This document shows positions 24,701-36,299 of a DNA stretch of 64,000 nt, piece by piece (within the stretch, counting starts at the first letter, position 1; each line of letters opens with the position of its first letter). Source of the DNA: Loxodes magnus. Lineage: Eukaryota; Ciliophora; Karyorelictea; Loxodida; Loxodidae. A program made the position numbers and the translations under genes. The DNA is taken from assembly GCA_946699065.1 (NCBI GenBank), contig CAMPDV010000152.1:248001-312000 (forward strand), read 5' to 3'. The notes under the pieces were generated by a model. That model ran no database searches. It saw only the letters and a program-made list of their open reading frames with translations, and had not been told where the DNA came from.

Positions 24701-25750
24701 TGATCTTTGCAATATTTTCTTAGAGTTAGAGTAAAAATAAGACTTCTTAGTTTTAAGTATATTTCATTTATTTTTAAAATTTAAGGTTTATTTATCTCTA
24801 TCCAATTAAATTTTTTAAATAGTTTTAGATTTTAATCTAAAGGTAGATTTAAAATATTTTGATTATACTATTTCATTATAATTTTGATAGCATTAAAATT
24901 TTGAGAAGCTAAAAGATTTTATTAAGTTTGACTTAAAAGGGTAGAATAAAGTTTAATTAGGAAGAGCTCTATTTAGTTGTAAATATTAGAGTAAAGGAGA
25001 AAGTTAATGCTTTTGTATGAAAGGAGAGTTATAAGAAGTGAAATTCTTATATATTCATACTGTCATACTGATATATTAAAAAAACTGAATTCTGATGATT
25101 TATCATTATACGTTACTTACAAAAAGGATTTCTAAACTAAGGATTAAAAATAGAAATAAGTGCAAAGATATTTCGATAATTTATTTTAAAATAGCTCTTA
25201 ATCATTTTATTAAGCTATAATCAAGGTAGATTGCCTATAGTATATCACTCACAGTTATTCATTCTATATGATGATAAAATCATTTTGCTCAATTTTTTCT
25301 AAATGACCAGATGATCCATTTGATTGTGAAATTTTCTTTTATTTTTAATTTTAATGTTGACAATGAAATGACAATATTGGTGTCTTTTAAGCTATTTTAT
25401 TTTATATTGTTCTACTCTCATAAATAAACCTTTTATCTGTTACACTTAATAAACCTAAAAAATATAATAACTATCCAGTTTCATAATATAGTCAACACTA
25501 TTCTTTATATAGAATCACATTAAATATTCAGTGCTTAGCAAACATCTAAGAATGTGAAATAAAATCTAAATATGAAACTTTAATTTGCAACAATATCTAG
25601 AATAGTTAAGGCTGTAGTTAAACTTTTATAATAATAGCAAATCATTAATAATGCTTAATGGTAAGCTTTGATCATAAATAGGCGAAAGAAGAAGATAGTT
25701 TGATTATAAAACTTTAAAAGTTGTGATGAGGAAGAGCCAGTAAGATAGTA
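20979..25750. repeat. 4.8-kb inverted duplication, original arm (K2 locus)
   Basis: The reverse complement of this segment is found at 59249-64000. It carries the whole K2 gene, its upstream spacer and the last 270 bp of the membrane-protein gene that starts at 27763. The window ends inside the other arm, so the repeat may extend beyond base 64000. Confidence 0.95.
21777..24767 (-). CDS. K2: kinase-otubain-RING paralogue with altered catalytic residues
   Basis: A 997-codon frame from ATG to TGA, paralogous to K1 over its length and in the same orientation. The kinase has [11 protein letters not shown] and TDFG, but the catalytic loop reads HREMKPQN (170-177), so the catalytic Asp is Glu172. 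The otubain part keeps [12 protein letters not shown] (Cys539), but the site matching K1 His729 reads [10 protein letters not shown], with Lys721 for His. Two RING-like fingers (CDHTFCKDC and CKHQYCREC cores) end the protein. An intact frame with both enzyme sites changed suggests a pseudo-enzyme kept for binding or regulation; this is inference. The ATG is supported by alignment with K3 (MKYTQNQE versus MKYSQSQE). The start codon and two frame positions differ in the inverted copy K2'. Confidence 0.8.
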
Positions 25751-27763
25751 GATAAGAACTTATAAGGAAGATTTTTTTAGCTTATTATTATTCCTTAAAA
25801 CTTCAAAACTAGAAACCCCTCGAAAGGATCTAGAATGCATGAGAAACTATAATAAAACGTAGTATTTTACCAAAGTAATAATAAAATAGATATATTTAAG
25901 CAATAGCACTTTCTTATTTAGATAGCATAACCTAATAAACGTATTAACTAGATAGAAGAATTCGATAGTTTAAAAAATAATAATAAATAAAGAGAAAAAA
26001 TCTTTCTAGATTATCTTATCTAAACTAAATATAGTTAATAAATAAAAAATGATATACCATATAAGTATAGATATTACTATTATGGGTATTGTAATTAAAA
26101 TAATATTAGAAATATAAGGATAAATAATAATGGGTATAAATGAAGATAGTTAATACTTTATTTATGTAAACAAATAAAGAGATACATAATTAAATACTCT
26201 TTAGTATGGAGATTATAACTTTTTAATCTCTATTAACTTATTTAAAATTTGAATGTATTTAAAAAAGAAAGTTCGTCGTTTTTTCAAACTTGTATTAAAA
26301 AAATAAAACTGGCTCAAATGAGTAATATAGTAATTAATTGAAAATAAAGGAATTAAAATTATTTTGGTATAAATAGTAATTAAAAATAAAATGTTTAAGA
26401 AAGATTGAAAAACTAATACTAGATTTATAAAAAATACTTCTAAGGAGTGTAGTAGCATCTTCAGTTCAGATATATATGAGGCTTCAGTTAAATCCTCTAA
26501 TTTTAAAAGATTAAGAAAATATTTTGATAAAAGACTTAATATCTTTTATAGATTAAATTACTTACTTTCTTTATTTGTGCCAGTTAGCTCTGCAAGTTCA
26601 TTAATAGATAGAGAATATTAAATATTTGAATTAATTGAAGAATAGAATAAAATAAGTTCCAGACGCTGATTTACAAAAGTTTTGATCTGTTATTCGTCAT
26701 TGACAAGACATAGAATTATTTATTAAGAAATAGAGTAATCAATAAAACCACAAAGAAAGTAATATAAAAAAAATTTGGTAAATTCGTAATAAGTAAGAAA
26801 ATTCATTTACTCAAGACTCTACAAAATTTAATCTTAAACAGGAAGAGTTTATTAAATCAAATTGAAAGGTTTTCTAGGAAAAGAAAATATCTCTTTAAAA
26901 GTTCGCTCCTCTAGTAGTGATTAGGATTTCGGTTTCCCTAGTAAAAAGCGGTTCAGATCTAAGTTTATGTTACGCCTATTGATTAAGTTTCTTCTTCCAT
27001 AATTTTCCATTTCTTGTTGGGTAAAATGTAGTATGTTCTTTTTAAATTTGATTGCAGATAATCTTATTTTACTCATAGAGGTGTTATATGCAATTATATA
27101 TTAATATTTCTCTTTGAAAGTATTTACTCTTCTTACATTCTTTCTATTTCCATTGGGATTGTTTTTTAATTATTTAAGGTTGTTATTATTCCATTTTTGT
27201 AAGACTGTTTCTAATTTCTTTATTTTTGTTTCTAGTCTTGGTTCACCCCTTCTTTATTTATAAAGTCTTTTTCGCTTTGTTGTTGTATTACTCATAGATC
27301 TTAATTTAGTTCTTGCATCTTAAAATCACATTATTTCTTGAAATTTTGCAGAGTGTATATATATTTGCGTCTTAGTATGATTTTCTATGTCATGTTTATG
27401 TTATTCCATCTCCTTTTCCATTTCTATGACAGTTCTAATTAATCGAAAAACAATTTTTTATATCTTGCTTTTAACCCATTTTAAGAACTTACTCTTCGGT
27501 TAGATCACTACAGTCATCGTTACTTGCAAATTTACTTATATAATCCCTTCTGCAGCTATTTTTCCTTTTTCGGAGATTTTTCAGTTTAAATCGTCAAGAA
27601 TTGTTAATATTTTCATTTCTGTCTTTGAGGAATGGACGGAAGAGTTGCTTGATTAATTTCTTTTCTGTTCTTTTTCTCCTTTTTTAGTATTAATAAGAAG
27701 GTTAATCTTGACTAAACTAAGATTTGATCTAATGAAAATATGCTTTTGGTTTTCTATCCTCAT
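25481..27763 (-). CDS. Probable multi-pass membrane protein of unknown function
   Basis: Frame of 761 codons from ATG (27763) to TGA (25481-25483) with only two internal TGA codons (DLNWKISEK, EIMWFQD); random sequence would give about twelve. The first about 400 residues are soluble and basic, with a coiled-coil part (IEMEKEMEQHKHDIENHTK). From about residue 430 there are repeated hydrophobic spans (FFINLVLVFQSFLNILFLI, IILITIPIIVISILIWYIIF). I do not recognise a family. It is upstream of K2 on the same strand, 713 bp away. The inverted duplication breaks inside its last 90 codons, leaving a fragment at 59249-59515. Confidence 0.6.
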
Positions 27764-28208
27764 TATATGAGGAGGTGAAGGTGCTGAACTACATCTTCTT
27801 TTAATTCAGCCATTTCATACTATATAAGAAGAGATTATAAAATAAAATTTAAGACGTGAAAATGCATCTAAAAATGAGGTAATTCAAACATTATTAAAAT
27901 AAAGCAGCTGAGCATTTAAAGTTGAACTCATATATGCGATTACAAGTTTTTGAACTACTAGAAATAGTTTTCAAAGCATCATACTTAATGTTTAGGCTTA
28001 TAATTAAAATAAATCTTTTAGAATACAAAATTTATAAATATAACGAGATAACTTTGCTTCTAAAGCAGTAAATACAAAAAAGGAAGGAGTAGAAGATATT
28101 TATTGCATTAATTAATTTATACTTTCTTAGCTTATAAAATTAAGATAATTTGCCTTTACTTATTCGAGTAAGAGATTATAGTATTGTTTTTTATTAAGTA
28201 AGGTAGAT

Positions 28209-28820
28209 ATGAATGATTATTTCGGCCTAAAGCAAAGTATAAACTAAGTAAGTTTCCAATCCCTGTGTTTGGTTATTATCTTAGAATATAAAAGTATTAT
28301 ACTTAGTATAAAATATAAGGATATTATATATGGATAGGGAATATCAAAATTAGCTAAAATCTAATTAAATATATAAATAGTGCAAAAAGTGGAGATTTTT
28401 GACTAAATCAAAAGAAATAGGAATACTTTTAATATGCGAAAGCAAACCAACGTACAGAAAGATAGATAGGAAATCTTTTAATCACTCAAATCAATATTTA
28501 AAATACTGAAAGAATGATCGGAATATAAAGTTCCTATTTTGGAATATAGTAAAGTGAAAGAAGGAATTAAATCGAATAAATACAATGCTGGACTTAAATA
28601 GCACAAAAGATTCATTGTAAGATAACTTTAGACTATATATAAAGACGAAGGATCTAGTTATACAATCTTCACAAACTAATAGCTAAAAACCAATCAAATC
28701 AGTTAGAAAAAATTAACTCATTAAATCATATCTAGTTATATATAGCAATATTGCTAATAGTAAAGATATGGAGTTTATTTAATTTAGGAAGAAAGCATTA
28801 TGAAAAATTCCGAAGCTTGA
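28209..28820 (+). CDS. Possible 203-residue ORF
   Basis: ATG-to-TGA frame with one internal TGA (KEWSEYK), about a third of the number expected by chance. The sequence is Lys/Gln-rich, with no recognised domain (QTIYKDEGSSYTIFTNQQL near the middle). Neighbours are the start of the 27763 membrane-protein gene on the other strand and an ORF1-only element. It may be a short host gene or noise. Confidence 0.35.
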
Positions 28821-28829
28821 TAACTTAAA

Positions 28830-29880
28830 GAAATAAGGATATTAACTATTAATCCAAAAAAAATGAAAATAACATTGAACAATCTAATAATTATTTTAAC
28901 TATAATATGAAAAAAATTGGCTTGATTCAATTATTAAAAAGAGTTAATGAAATAAATGTTTTCATATAAATTGTCTGAAACAGTTTGTTATGGCAAATAT
29001 AGCCTTATATTTTAATTAAAAACACTCTATTGTTATCTCGATAGATTTTTAATTTTTCGCTTTAAAATTATTTCCTCACTTTGTTTAAAATTTTAACTTT
29101 AAAAGCATATTTATAAATGTGCTTATGATATCTTTTATATACTACACTCTTTTCTTATTCTTTCATTATCTTTAGTTTTTTGTCAAGATTCTTATATATA
29201 TTTTGTTTAGATTTTAATTAGAAGAAACTATTTAGCAAAATCTTTAGTTTTAACTGAATAAAATCTCTATTTAGAGTTCAGAATAGAGAAACAAGGAATA
29301 TTTAAGAAGTCTTATTTAATATAGCTGTTGAATGTTAATCATGCAATTTAGCTTTAAAAAGAAACAATTTTTATAAACTTACCTTCCTCTGTATTTTTGA
29401 AATTATGACTTATCTCATTATAGTTCTTTAAGTTAGTTATGAAATATTTTACATTTGTAGTTTATCTTGATTCAATATCTACTCTATAAATGCACCATAT
29501 TTATGATATTAATTTTAACAGTTATCTTCTAACTTAATTTTAATATCACTGTCAATTCTAATTAATAAACCTTTCTATTCTCTCGAAGTATGTTAATTAA
29601 TAATTTCCTACTAATATAAACTTTTTTCTTTCAGAGTGATTCCTAAAAGCTATATTCTGAATACTTAGCCAAATATTGATACTCACAAGCTCAAAATATT
29701 ATTTACCTTTAATTTAAACAAATTTGTCAACTTCTAGTCTGCTATTCATGATCTGAGATTAAGTATATCCTATCTTCTAACTAATTCGTTTCTCTTATTT
29801 AATAGTTCAGCTCTTCAATACTATAAGAGCATTTATATTAAATTTTCATTAGACTTTAAATAGCTATAATAAACAAAATA
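28830..29880. other. No convincing gene
   Basis: AT-rich. A minus-strand frame over 29036-29881 is readable, but TGA density is near random. Its right side is interrupted by ORF1-only element 4. Confidence 0.4.
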
Positions 29881-29896
29881 CATTATATAAATCCTT

Positions 29897-30779
29897 ATAA
29901 TTAAAAAAATGAAGCCCGGCTTTTTACCAAATAAAATTAGAAAGGTAAAAATTAATAAGAATCTGAAGAGAAAAAGTGGAAACAATCAAAACTGAGGAAG
30001 AGAATGTTCATATCTCCAAAGTAATAAGAAACTCCAGTTGACTAAGATCTTTCAGAAATTAATCTTAGTGAGGATCGAAATAGCATTGAATAACTAACAA
30101 AATTAGTAAAAATTTTGCTTAATAAGGTTAAAAAGCTTAAGGAAAAAAATTAAATATTGATAGAGAATCGTGAAAACGTAGAAGATAGATTAATTAAATA
30201 AGAAAGAGAAATGGATGCCTATTGAAATATTCAAACTGACTGCTCTTAGTAAATATAGTAAATGAAATTAGACTCATAATCATAATTAATTAAATAAACA
30301 AATCTTGCATAATAGCCAGAACTAATTGCGATATTGGGGCAAAATCAAATTTAAGAATAATTTTAAAACAATTAGCAAGGTTGTCAAATGGAAATTGAAA
30401 AAAGTCCAAAAATTTATCAGAATACAATGAAGAGTAGAAAGTGCTATTACTGCAAGAAAAAAGGACAGTAATACAAATAGTGTAGGAATTTCTATGTATT
30501 CAAGAATGAATTTAATTAGAGAGTTAAGAGACTGATAGAAAGAATTTATATTACTGAGAGAGGATCAATTTATCAAATTAAAGAGACAAGCGCCAAAAGA
30601 ATAGTAGCAAGATAGATGGATGAAAGATGAAGAGAGAAGAGAAATACAAGATTTAAGACAAGAAAAAATAGAAATGAAGCAATAAACTTTTCTTTTTATT
30701 CACCAGACTATTCTAGTTGGAAAGAGGGAAATTAGTGAAAATCCAAGAAGACCTCTAAGCAATTTTATCTATTATTATT
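29897..30779 (+). mobile_element. ORF1-only non-LTR element 4
   Basis: An 883-bp element between perfect 15-bp direct repeats (attatataaatcctt at 29882-29896 and 30780-30794). It begins with an A-run and ATG (MKPGFLP, 29909). The main frame from 30004 to TGA at 30736-30738 has the helix segment SIEQLTKLVKILLNKVKKLK, EREMDAYWN and a knuckle in which His is replaced by Gln (CYYCKKKGQQYKQC). The conserved ERGSIYQIK motif and a TTA tail end it. The ATG frame and the main frame differ by one shift. It lacks endonuclease and RT. Confidence 0.8.
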
Positions 30780-30832
30780 ATTATATAAATCCTTTAATTA
30801 TCTTAATTTTAAACAAAACTTGGTTAAAAAGC

Positions 30833-33060
30833 ATGCAATAAAAAGGCAAAAAAAGCTATATAAAATTAATAAAAAGTTAAGTCTCATTAGCTTATTAGCC
30901 ACATCATTGCTGAATAAAAAGATAAATTTCTCTAAATTTTTTTAAAAAGTCAGATTAAAATAAATTCTACCTAGTTCTGTGATAAAAAAAGGCAAAAGCA
31001 TTAAGTAGTGTTACTTTTAACAGATTAACATGGATTAAAAATTCTAAATGATGGTAATAATAGAACTAATGTCTTACAGCTATTTAAAGGAAATATTCTA
31101 AATAATAAATAGAATCAGATTGTAAGTATTAAATATCTATTGAAGCTAAAGATAAATATTAGCAAAAGTAGATTTAAAGTTAAAGTAATAATTTTCTGTA
31201 TAAAGCTCTGAATTTAGTAGAGAGATAAAGAAATTAGTTTTGCTTGATGTTTGAAGAGTATGAATCTGGATATTAATTAACTAATTTCCTAGTTTGATTA
31301 ATATATCCAAATAGTCAAAAGTAGATACCAAAATCAACTTTATTTATAGTAGCTTCTTGTTAGTTCTAAATTTTAATAAGGTCCAAAAAGAAATTTCTTA
31401 TCTCTGCATTTTCTTGTACATTGAAGCTATCATTTTACACTAAGTTCTACCTCATAGTCACTTAAAGTTATTCTCCAATTCTTGCTTAGATATTTACATA
31501 ATTTATTTAGCTAAATGAAGTAAAAGAAGATAATTAAAGGTTAGATGTCGTTAATTTTGCACAAGAATATGGAATGAACTTACCTTCTTTAGGGATAAAA
31601 AACTAGTAGAAGAGTAATAATCTGAGATTTAAAAGCGATAAAGCATGCTTAAGAAGCCAAATGGCATTATATAAGATAAAGGATATTTAAAAGTAAGAAA
31701 GAGTATCATAAATATATGATTGCTAGATCTGTTATGAAGTTTGTATATACTTATCTAAATAAAAATGAATCTACAGTAAAGACCTAAAAGAGTTAAAATA
31801 AAACGACAAAAATGCAAATTGATATATTTTATTATTTATTCAAAGAAGCAAATAATCATCTTCTCTAAATTATCATCATTAATACGCTTCTAGTATACTA
31901 AGAAATAAATTTAAGCATTAATGAAATATAAGAAGTTCTCTAAATAAATCTACAGGAGTTTTCATAAAGTGTTATATATATTAACTCTTATTTTATATTG
32001 TAATAAATTTATATTCAACACATTGAGAATAATTATAGAATAATTAGTCTAATCCCAATCAATAAAGGCACTTTTTAATGGTAAGAACAATCATTATGTT
32101 GATATATTAAGTGGAAAGAAAAGTTAAATTCATAAATACTAACTTAGTGGTATGAAGATAGGAGAGAATAACTCTATGATATTTACACAATTTAATTGAC
32201 ATTACAAGGTACATAAATTACATTCTCCAGATATTTCCTTATCTTATGCTTTTCATTTACTTTAGTTTAATTTAACTATAACTATAATCTCTAAGTACTT
32301 AGAGTTATTGTTACTGGCTTTTTTTAGTATTTCTAGATTAGAGTTCTTGAGTACATCACAAAAAATAGACTAATAGAAACTTTATAGAAGGAGAATGTCG
32401 ATAAATTTTTAAGGTAAAGATTTAATGAAATTAGATTATTAATACACTAAATAATAGGGATATTACTTTATAAGGATAGTTATCACAAAGCTAATAAATC
32501 TTTTTTATAATATCTTAAAGATAATTAATCTAGAGGCTCCCTAATCATAATTTAAGATACTTAGCTATTTAAATGAGATAAGGATACTTTTAAATACGAC
32601 AAAAATGCTTTATAAAATAAACTGCCTTTAATAAAAAGAACAAAGCTTTTATGAGAATTACAGTAGATAAGCTGAATGTTGGTTAGTTATACTTAAAAAG
32701 GAAAATTACTTAAAGGAGATTTTTATACTTATATAGTAATGGAAGAAAACGGTATAGGAAATAAAAAGTTAAGGTATTAAATCCTTTATATATGACTTAT
32801 AAAAACAAGTTGTAAGCATATACAAAATATTAGCTATATTTATTAGAAGTTTAATCATAGCTTAATCAACTCTAAATCTAGATTCGTATCCATAAGGAAT
32901 TAAGTAAAACTAATTAAAAAAATGAAGAAGGATTTTTGGGTTGATAAATATTCAAGAGAACACGGAGTAATTGAGTAACACCGTATAATTGAAAAGTATA
33001 GTCAAGGTTTTACTAGTTTTGTAAATTTAAAAGTAGAGAATTAATTTTAATTACATTAAT
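30833..33060 (+). other. Coding-like region, not resolved
   Basis: Plus-strand frames with protein-like stretches (for example NFAQEYGMNLPSLG near 31560 and GDFYTYIVMEENGIG near 32730) can be read, but TGA codons are about as frequent as chance predicts and at least two frames are involved. It may be a decayed gene or element. I assign no function. Confidence 0.3.
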
Positions 33061-34533
33061 AAGCATGAAGTTAAAAGGCTATAATCTCAAGAGGTATATT
33101 AAATTAAATACTGGTATCCCAGTTAACAAAAATTATAAAAGACTCAGATGACTCAAAAGACATAGACGTAACTCTACAAGCAAGAAGATAGTTAGAATTA
33201 GCGTTTAGATGACATTTAAAATTCTTTAATATTTAAAAGTTTCAAGACCTTTAATAAATAAAAAGTTGCAAATATAGCTAGAAAGTCTGAGAAATAGCGT
33301 AAATTCAACAAATGTACTTTTTAGAAGAGATAATTTTGCACTTACAGGCATTAATTTACGGAAAAATCAATAGAGAAACTCTGTCGCATTAATCAATTAA
33401 CTATTACATCATCTATACAAAGCAGAAAGAGTTATTAAATTATCTGTTCTGCATATAAAATACATATTATATATTAAAAAATGGATAGCTTCAAGAAGGG
33501 TTTTTATACCATCTCCTTAGATTAGAAGAGAAAATATAAGCATTTTCTTCTACCACATCTTCACTTTTATTATTCCAACCTTCTTTATTACGAATGGAAA
33601 CCAAATTCATATCACGAGCGCTCAGACTATACAGAACCGAATTCACTGATCGAACAAACATGAAATAATAATACGCTCAACGGGAAAATGATATCAATAT
33701 ATCTATGATTGAACAGATTTCATTAAAAGGAGGATATAAAATAAGAAAGGAATGAAGTAGTTAAAAAGTAACCAACCTAAGCAATAATTTTACACAAATA
33801 TTAACAACTTATTTCAGCAACGTCCCTGAAGACTAAATGGTAAAAGTCTTCTAAAATGCCTATTATCAGATATGGTGGACACAATTTATTTTAACCACTA
33901 TCTAGAAAGATCTGATTTAGTAGAAAAAAGACCATAGACTAAGAAGTGATACAAATATTTAGGAATCAAATACGGAGCGAAGACGGACAAGCAGTAGTCA
34001 AATTAATTGTTAAATAAAACGGAATAGAATATTTGGTCTTCAACAACGAAGAAAGATACTAGCAATTCACTTAAATCAGGAAATGAACATTCAGATACTT
34101 TAGAATTCCTATATAAGCAAGAAACTAATTTGAATGCTTTAACATTCATAACTACCCAATATATTTCATAAAAAACGAATATTCAAACATGAAGGAGATA
34201 ATAAAATAATGAGGTAATTTGGAAAACCTATAGGAGAGGTATAGTATGCATACTTAAACACTACAGTGCTAACAGATAGCAGTGTAATGTACCTATATTT
34301 AAAGAATTTAGACGAAGCAAAGAGGATTTCTGAAGTAATAGACCAGAACAAAAACAAAATGAGAATGAGAATGCAAGCCCAGTAAATTTTATCTGCTGTC
34401 TATCCAAATTAAAAGGGTACACAGACCAACAATGCATAAGGGTGGAAGCAGCAAAATGGAAAAACTAAATAAAAGAGAATTAGAGATGCTTGAAGGAAAA
34501 GTTAAATTAACAATAAATAAACCAGATTTAAAT

Positions 34534-35522
34534 CTTTATTATTAGAAACAGGTAAAAAAATGGTTGAAGGTTTCAAGTCAGGCTTCTATACCACCTCTTC
34601 CTAAGCCAAAAAGGAAGGGAGGCAGCAAGAAACCAATTTTTAAAAATCTTAACAATCTTCTCTATCACAACCTTAGCCAACACTGAACTAACAACTTGGA
34701 ATCTAACAAAACGAACGAAAGCCAACCTTGAAGAATATACACACGGAAACTCCAACCTCAAGCGAGAAGTCGAGGAAACAGATGAAGTTTGTTCTCCACC
34801 AGGAGGTATCAGAGTTCAACCCTTCTGACCAGATGAGCATGGAGTAGCTCATCAAAGTGGTACTGAACCTCCAGGAAGAGGTCAAGAGAATGAAGAAGGA
34901 CAACGATATGCTGATGGTAAAGCTAAACCTAGCAGAAGGAATTAAGTCAAGACTTATGACCTAGGAAAGAGATCTTAACGCCTTTTGGAATATCTCGCAA
35001 AATCAGACTAACGAATCCTAAAATTAGCTTTAGAAACAGACTGAACTGGATAACAGACTCGGAAAAGTAGAAGAGAAATTGTAAACTTTTAAGAAAGAGT
35101 AAAGCGAAATTGGAGCTATACAAATGGAAATTGAAGCCTAGAAAGACTAAACAAATCAAGGAAAATAATTCAAAATAAAAAAGAAATGTTTCTGCTGTGG
35201 AAGCGTATGACATTTTTATCGGAAGTGTTAGAAATTCTAATAGAAATAAAGAAACTATTGGATAAAAGAACAACAAAAGAACAAAAAAGAAGAAGCAAGA
35301 ATGAAAAGAATGTATTGCAACCCGGATGGTTCAATATACAAGATTAAGATGGAACCATAACAAGTAAAAGGAAGAAAACCTGGAGAAACCAGAGTTCCCA
35401 ATCTCGCTAAAATTGGACGTCCCAAACATTTATATTTAACAGCAGAGAGCATGAACTGCTGTCCTCCTGACGGGGTTGGAAATCTCTAAAACGGAAAACT
35501 TAAAATTAATATTATTATTATT
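34534..35522 (+). mobile_element. ORF1-only non-LTR element 5, nested in LINE 1
   Basis: A 989-bp element between direct repeats ataaaccagatttaaat (34517-34533 and 35523-35539, 17 bp; the first three bases could be shared with the tail). It opens with an A-run and ATG and ends in ATT repeats. The host LINE frame is continuous across the duplicated site. This is the most recent event seen in this stretch. Confidence 0.85.
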
Positions 35523-35525
35523 ATA
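34560..35525 (+). CDS. ORF1 protein with coiled coil and CCHC knuckle (element 5)
   Basis: Frame from ATG with a single TGA, used as Trp inside the knuckle. N-terminus MVEGFKSGFYTTSS, a Q/N-rich linker, then SDQMSMEQLIKVVLNLQEEV leading into a coiled coil (about residues 90-190), a perfect CX2CX4HX4C knuckle (CFCCGSVWHFYRKC, about 210-223) and the family motif CNPDGSIYKIK. No TGA stop occurs before the element's end, so the frame runs into the TTA tail and the downstream repeat. It is intact and would bind RNA like other LINE ORF1 proteins; that role is inferred. Confidence 0.7.
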
Positions 35526-36299
35526 AACCAGATTTAAATGCAAATCAAATAAATAAGAGGATAATCAAAGAAGGAGAATAATCGATTACAGAGGAAGTAA
35601 AGGAAGAAGAGAAGGAAATTAAAAGAGGAGAATAAAAAGAATAATTAAAAAAATTAAACAATCAAATAATAAAAAGTTTTTTATGCTAAAAGAATAAATA
35701 AGAATTATTTTTCAGCAAAATGGAAATAAATATATGTAAGGTAAATAAATAGAAAATTTTTCAAAGAACTAAATTAAATAGAAAACAATCAACTAAATAA
35801 TAAGATATATTATAAAAAAAATCAGAGAAAATGATTTGACAAGTTATGGTAAAAGCGCTAGTCGCTAACAGAAGAAATAAGAAACAGACAAAATAGCATA
35901 ATGGAGTTTGTAAGGAAAAGCGTAAATTTAGAAAAAAGTTAAAAAATAGAACAAACTCAAGAAGAAAAAGAATAAAATGCAAGATAAAAATGAGAAGTAA
36001 GAAGCAAACTGAAGCAAATTTTAATTAGAATTTACTATGCTAAGAAAACTAAAAGCAAAAATGAATAATTACCCAACAATAACTAATAGGAAGGGCGGGG
36101 GAAGAAGCATAGAATAGATAAAAAGAAGAAAAAGTGGAAAAAGATAAAAAATGAGAACGAACTGATAATGAAAAGAATATGGAAGCATAGAATGATAGAT
36201 AAGAAGAAGGGAAGGTTGAGAGGGAAGATGAATAAAATGAAGAAAGTGTTGAAGAGGAAGCAGAGAGGATGAGTAAAAAAGAAGAATAAGAATAAATCA

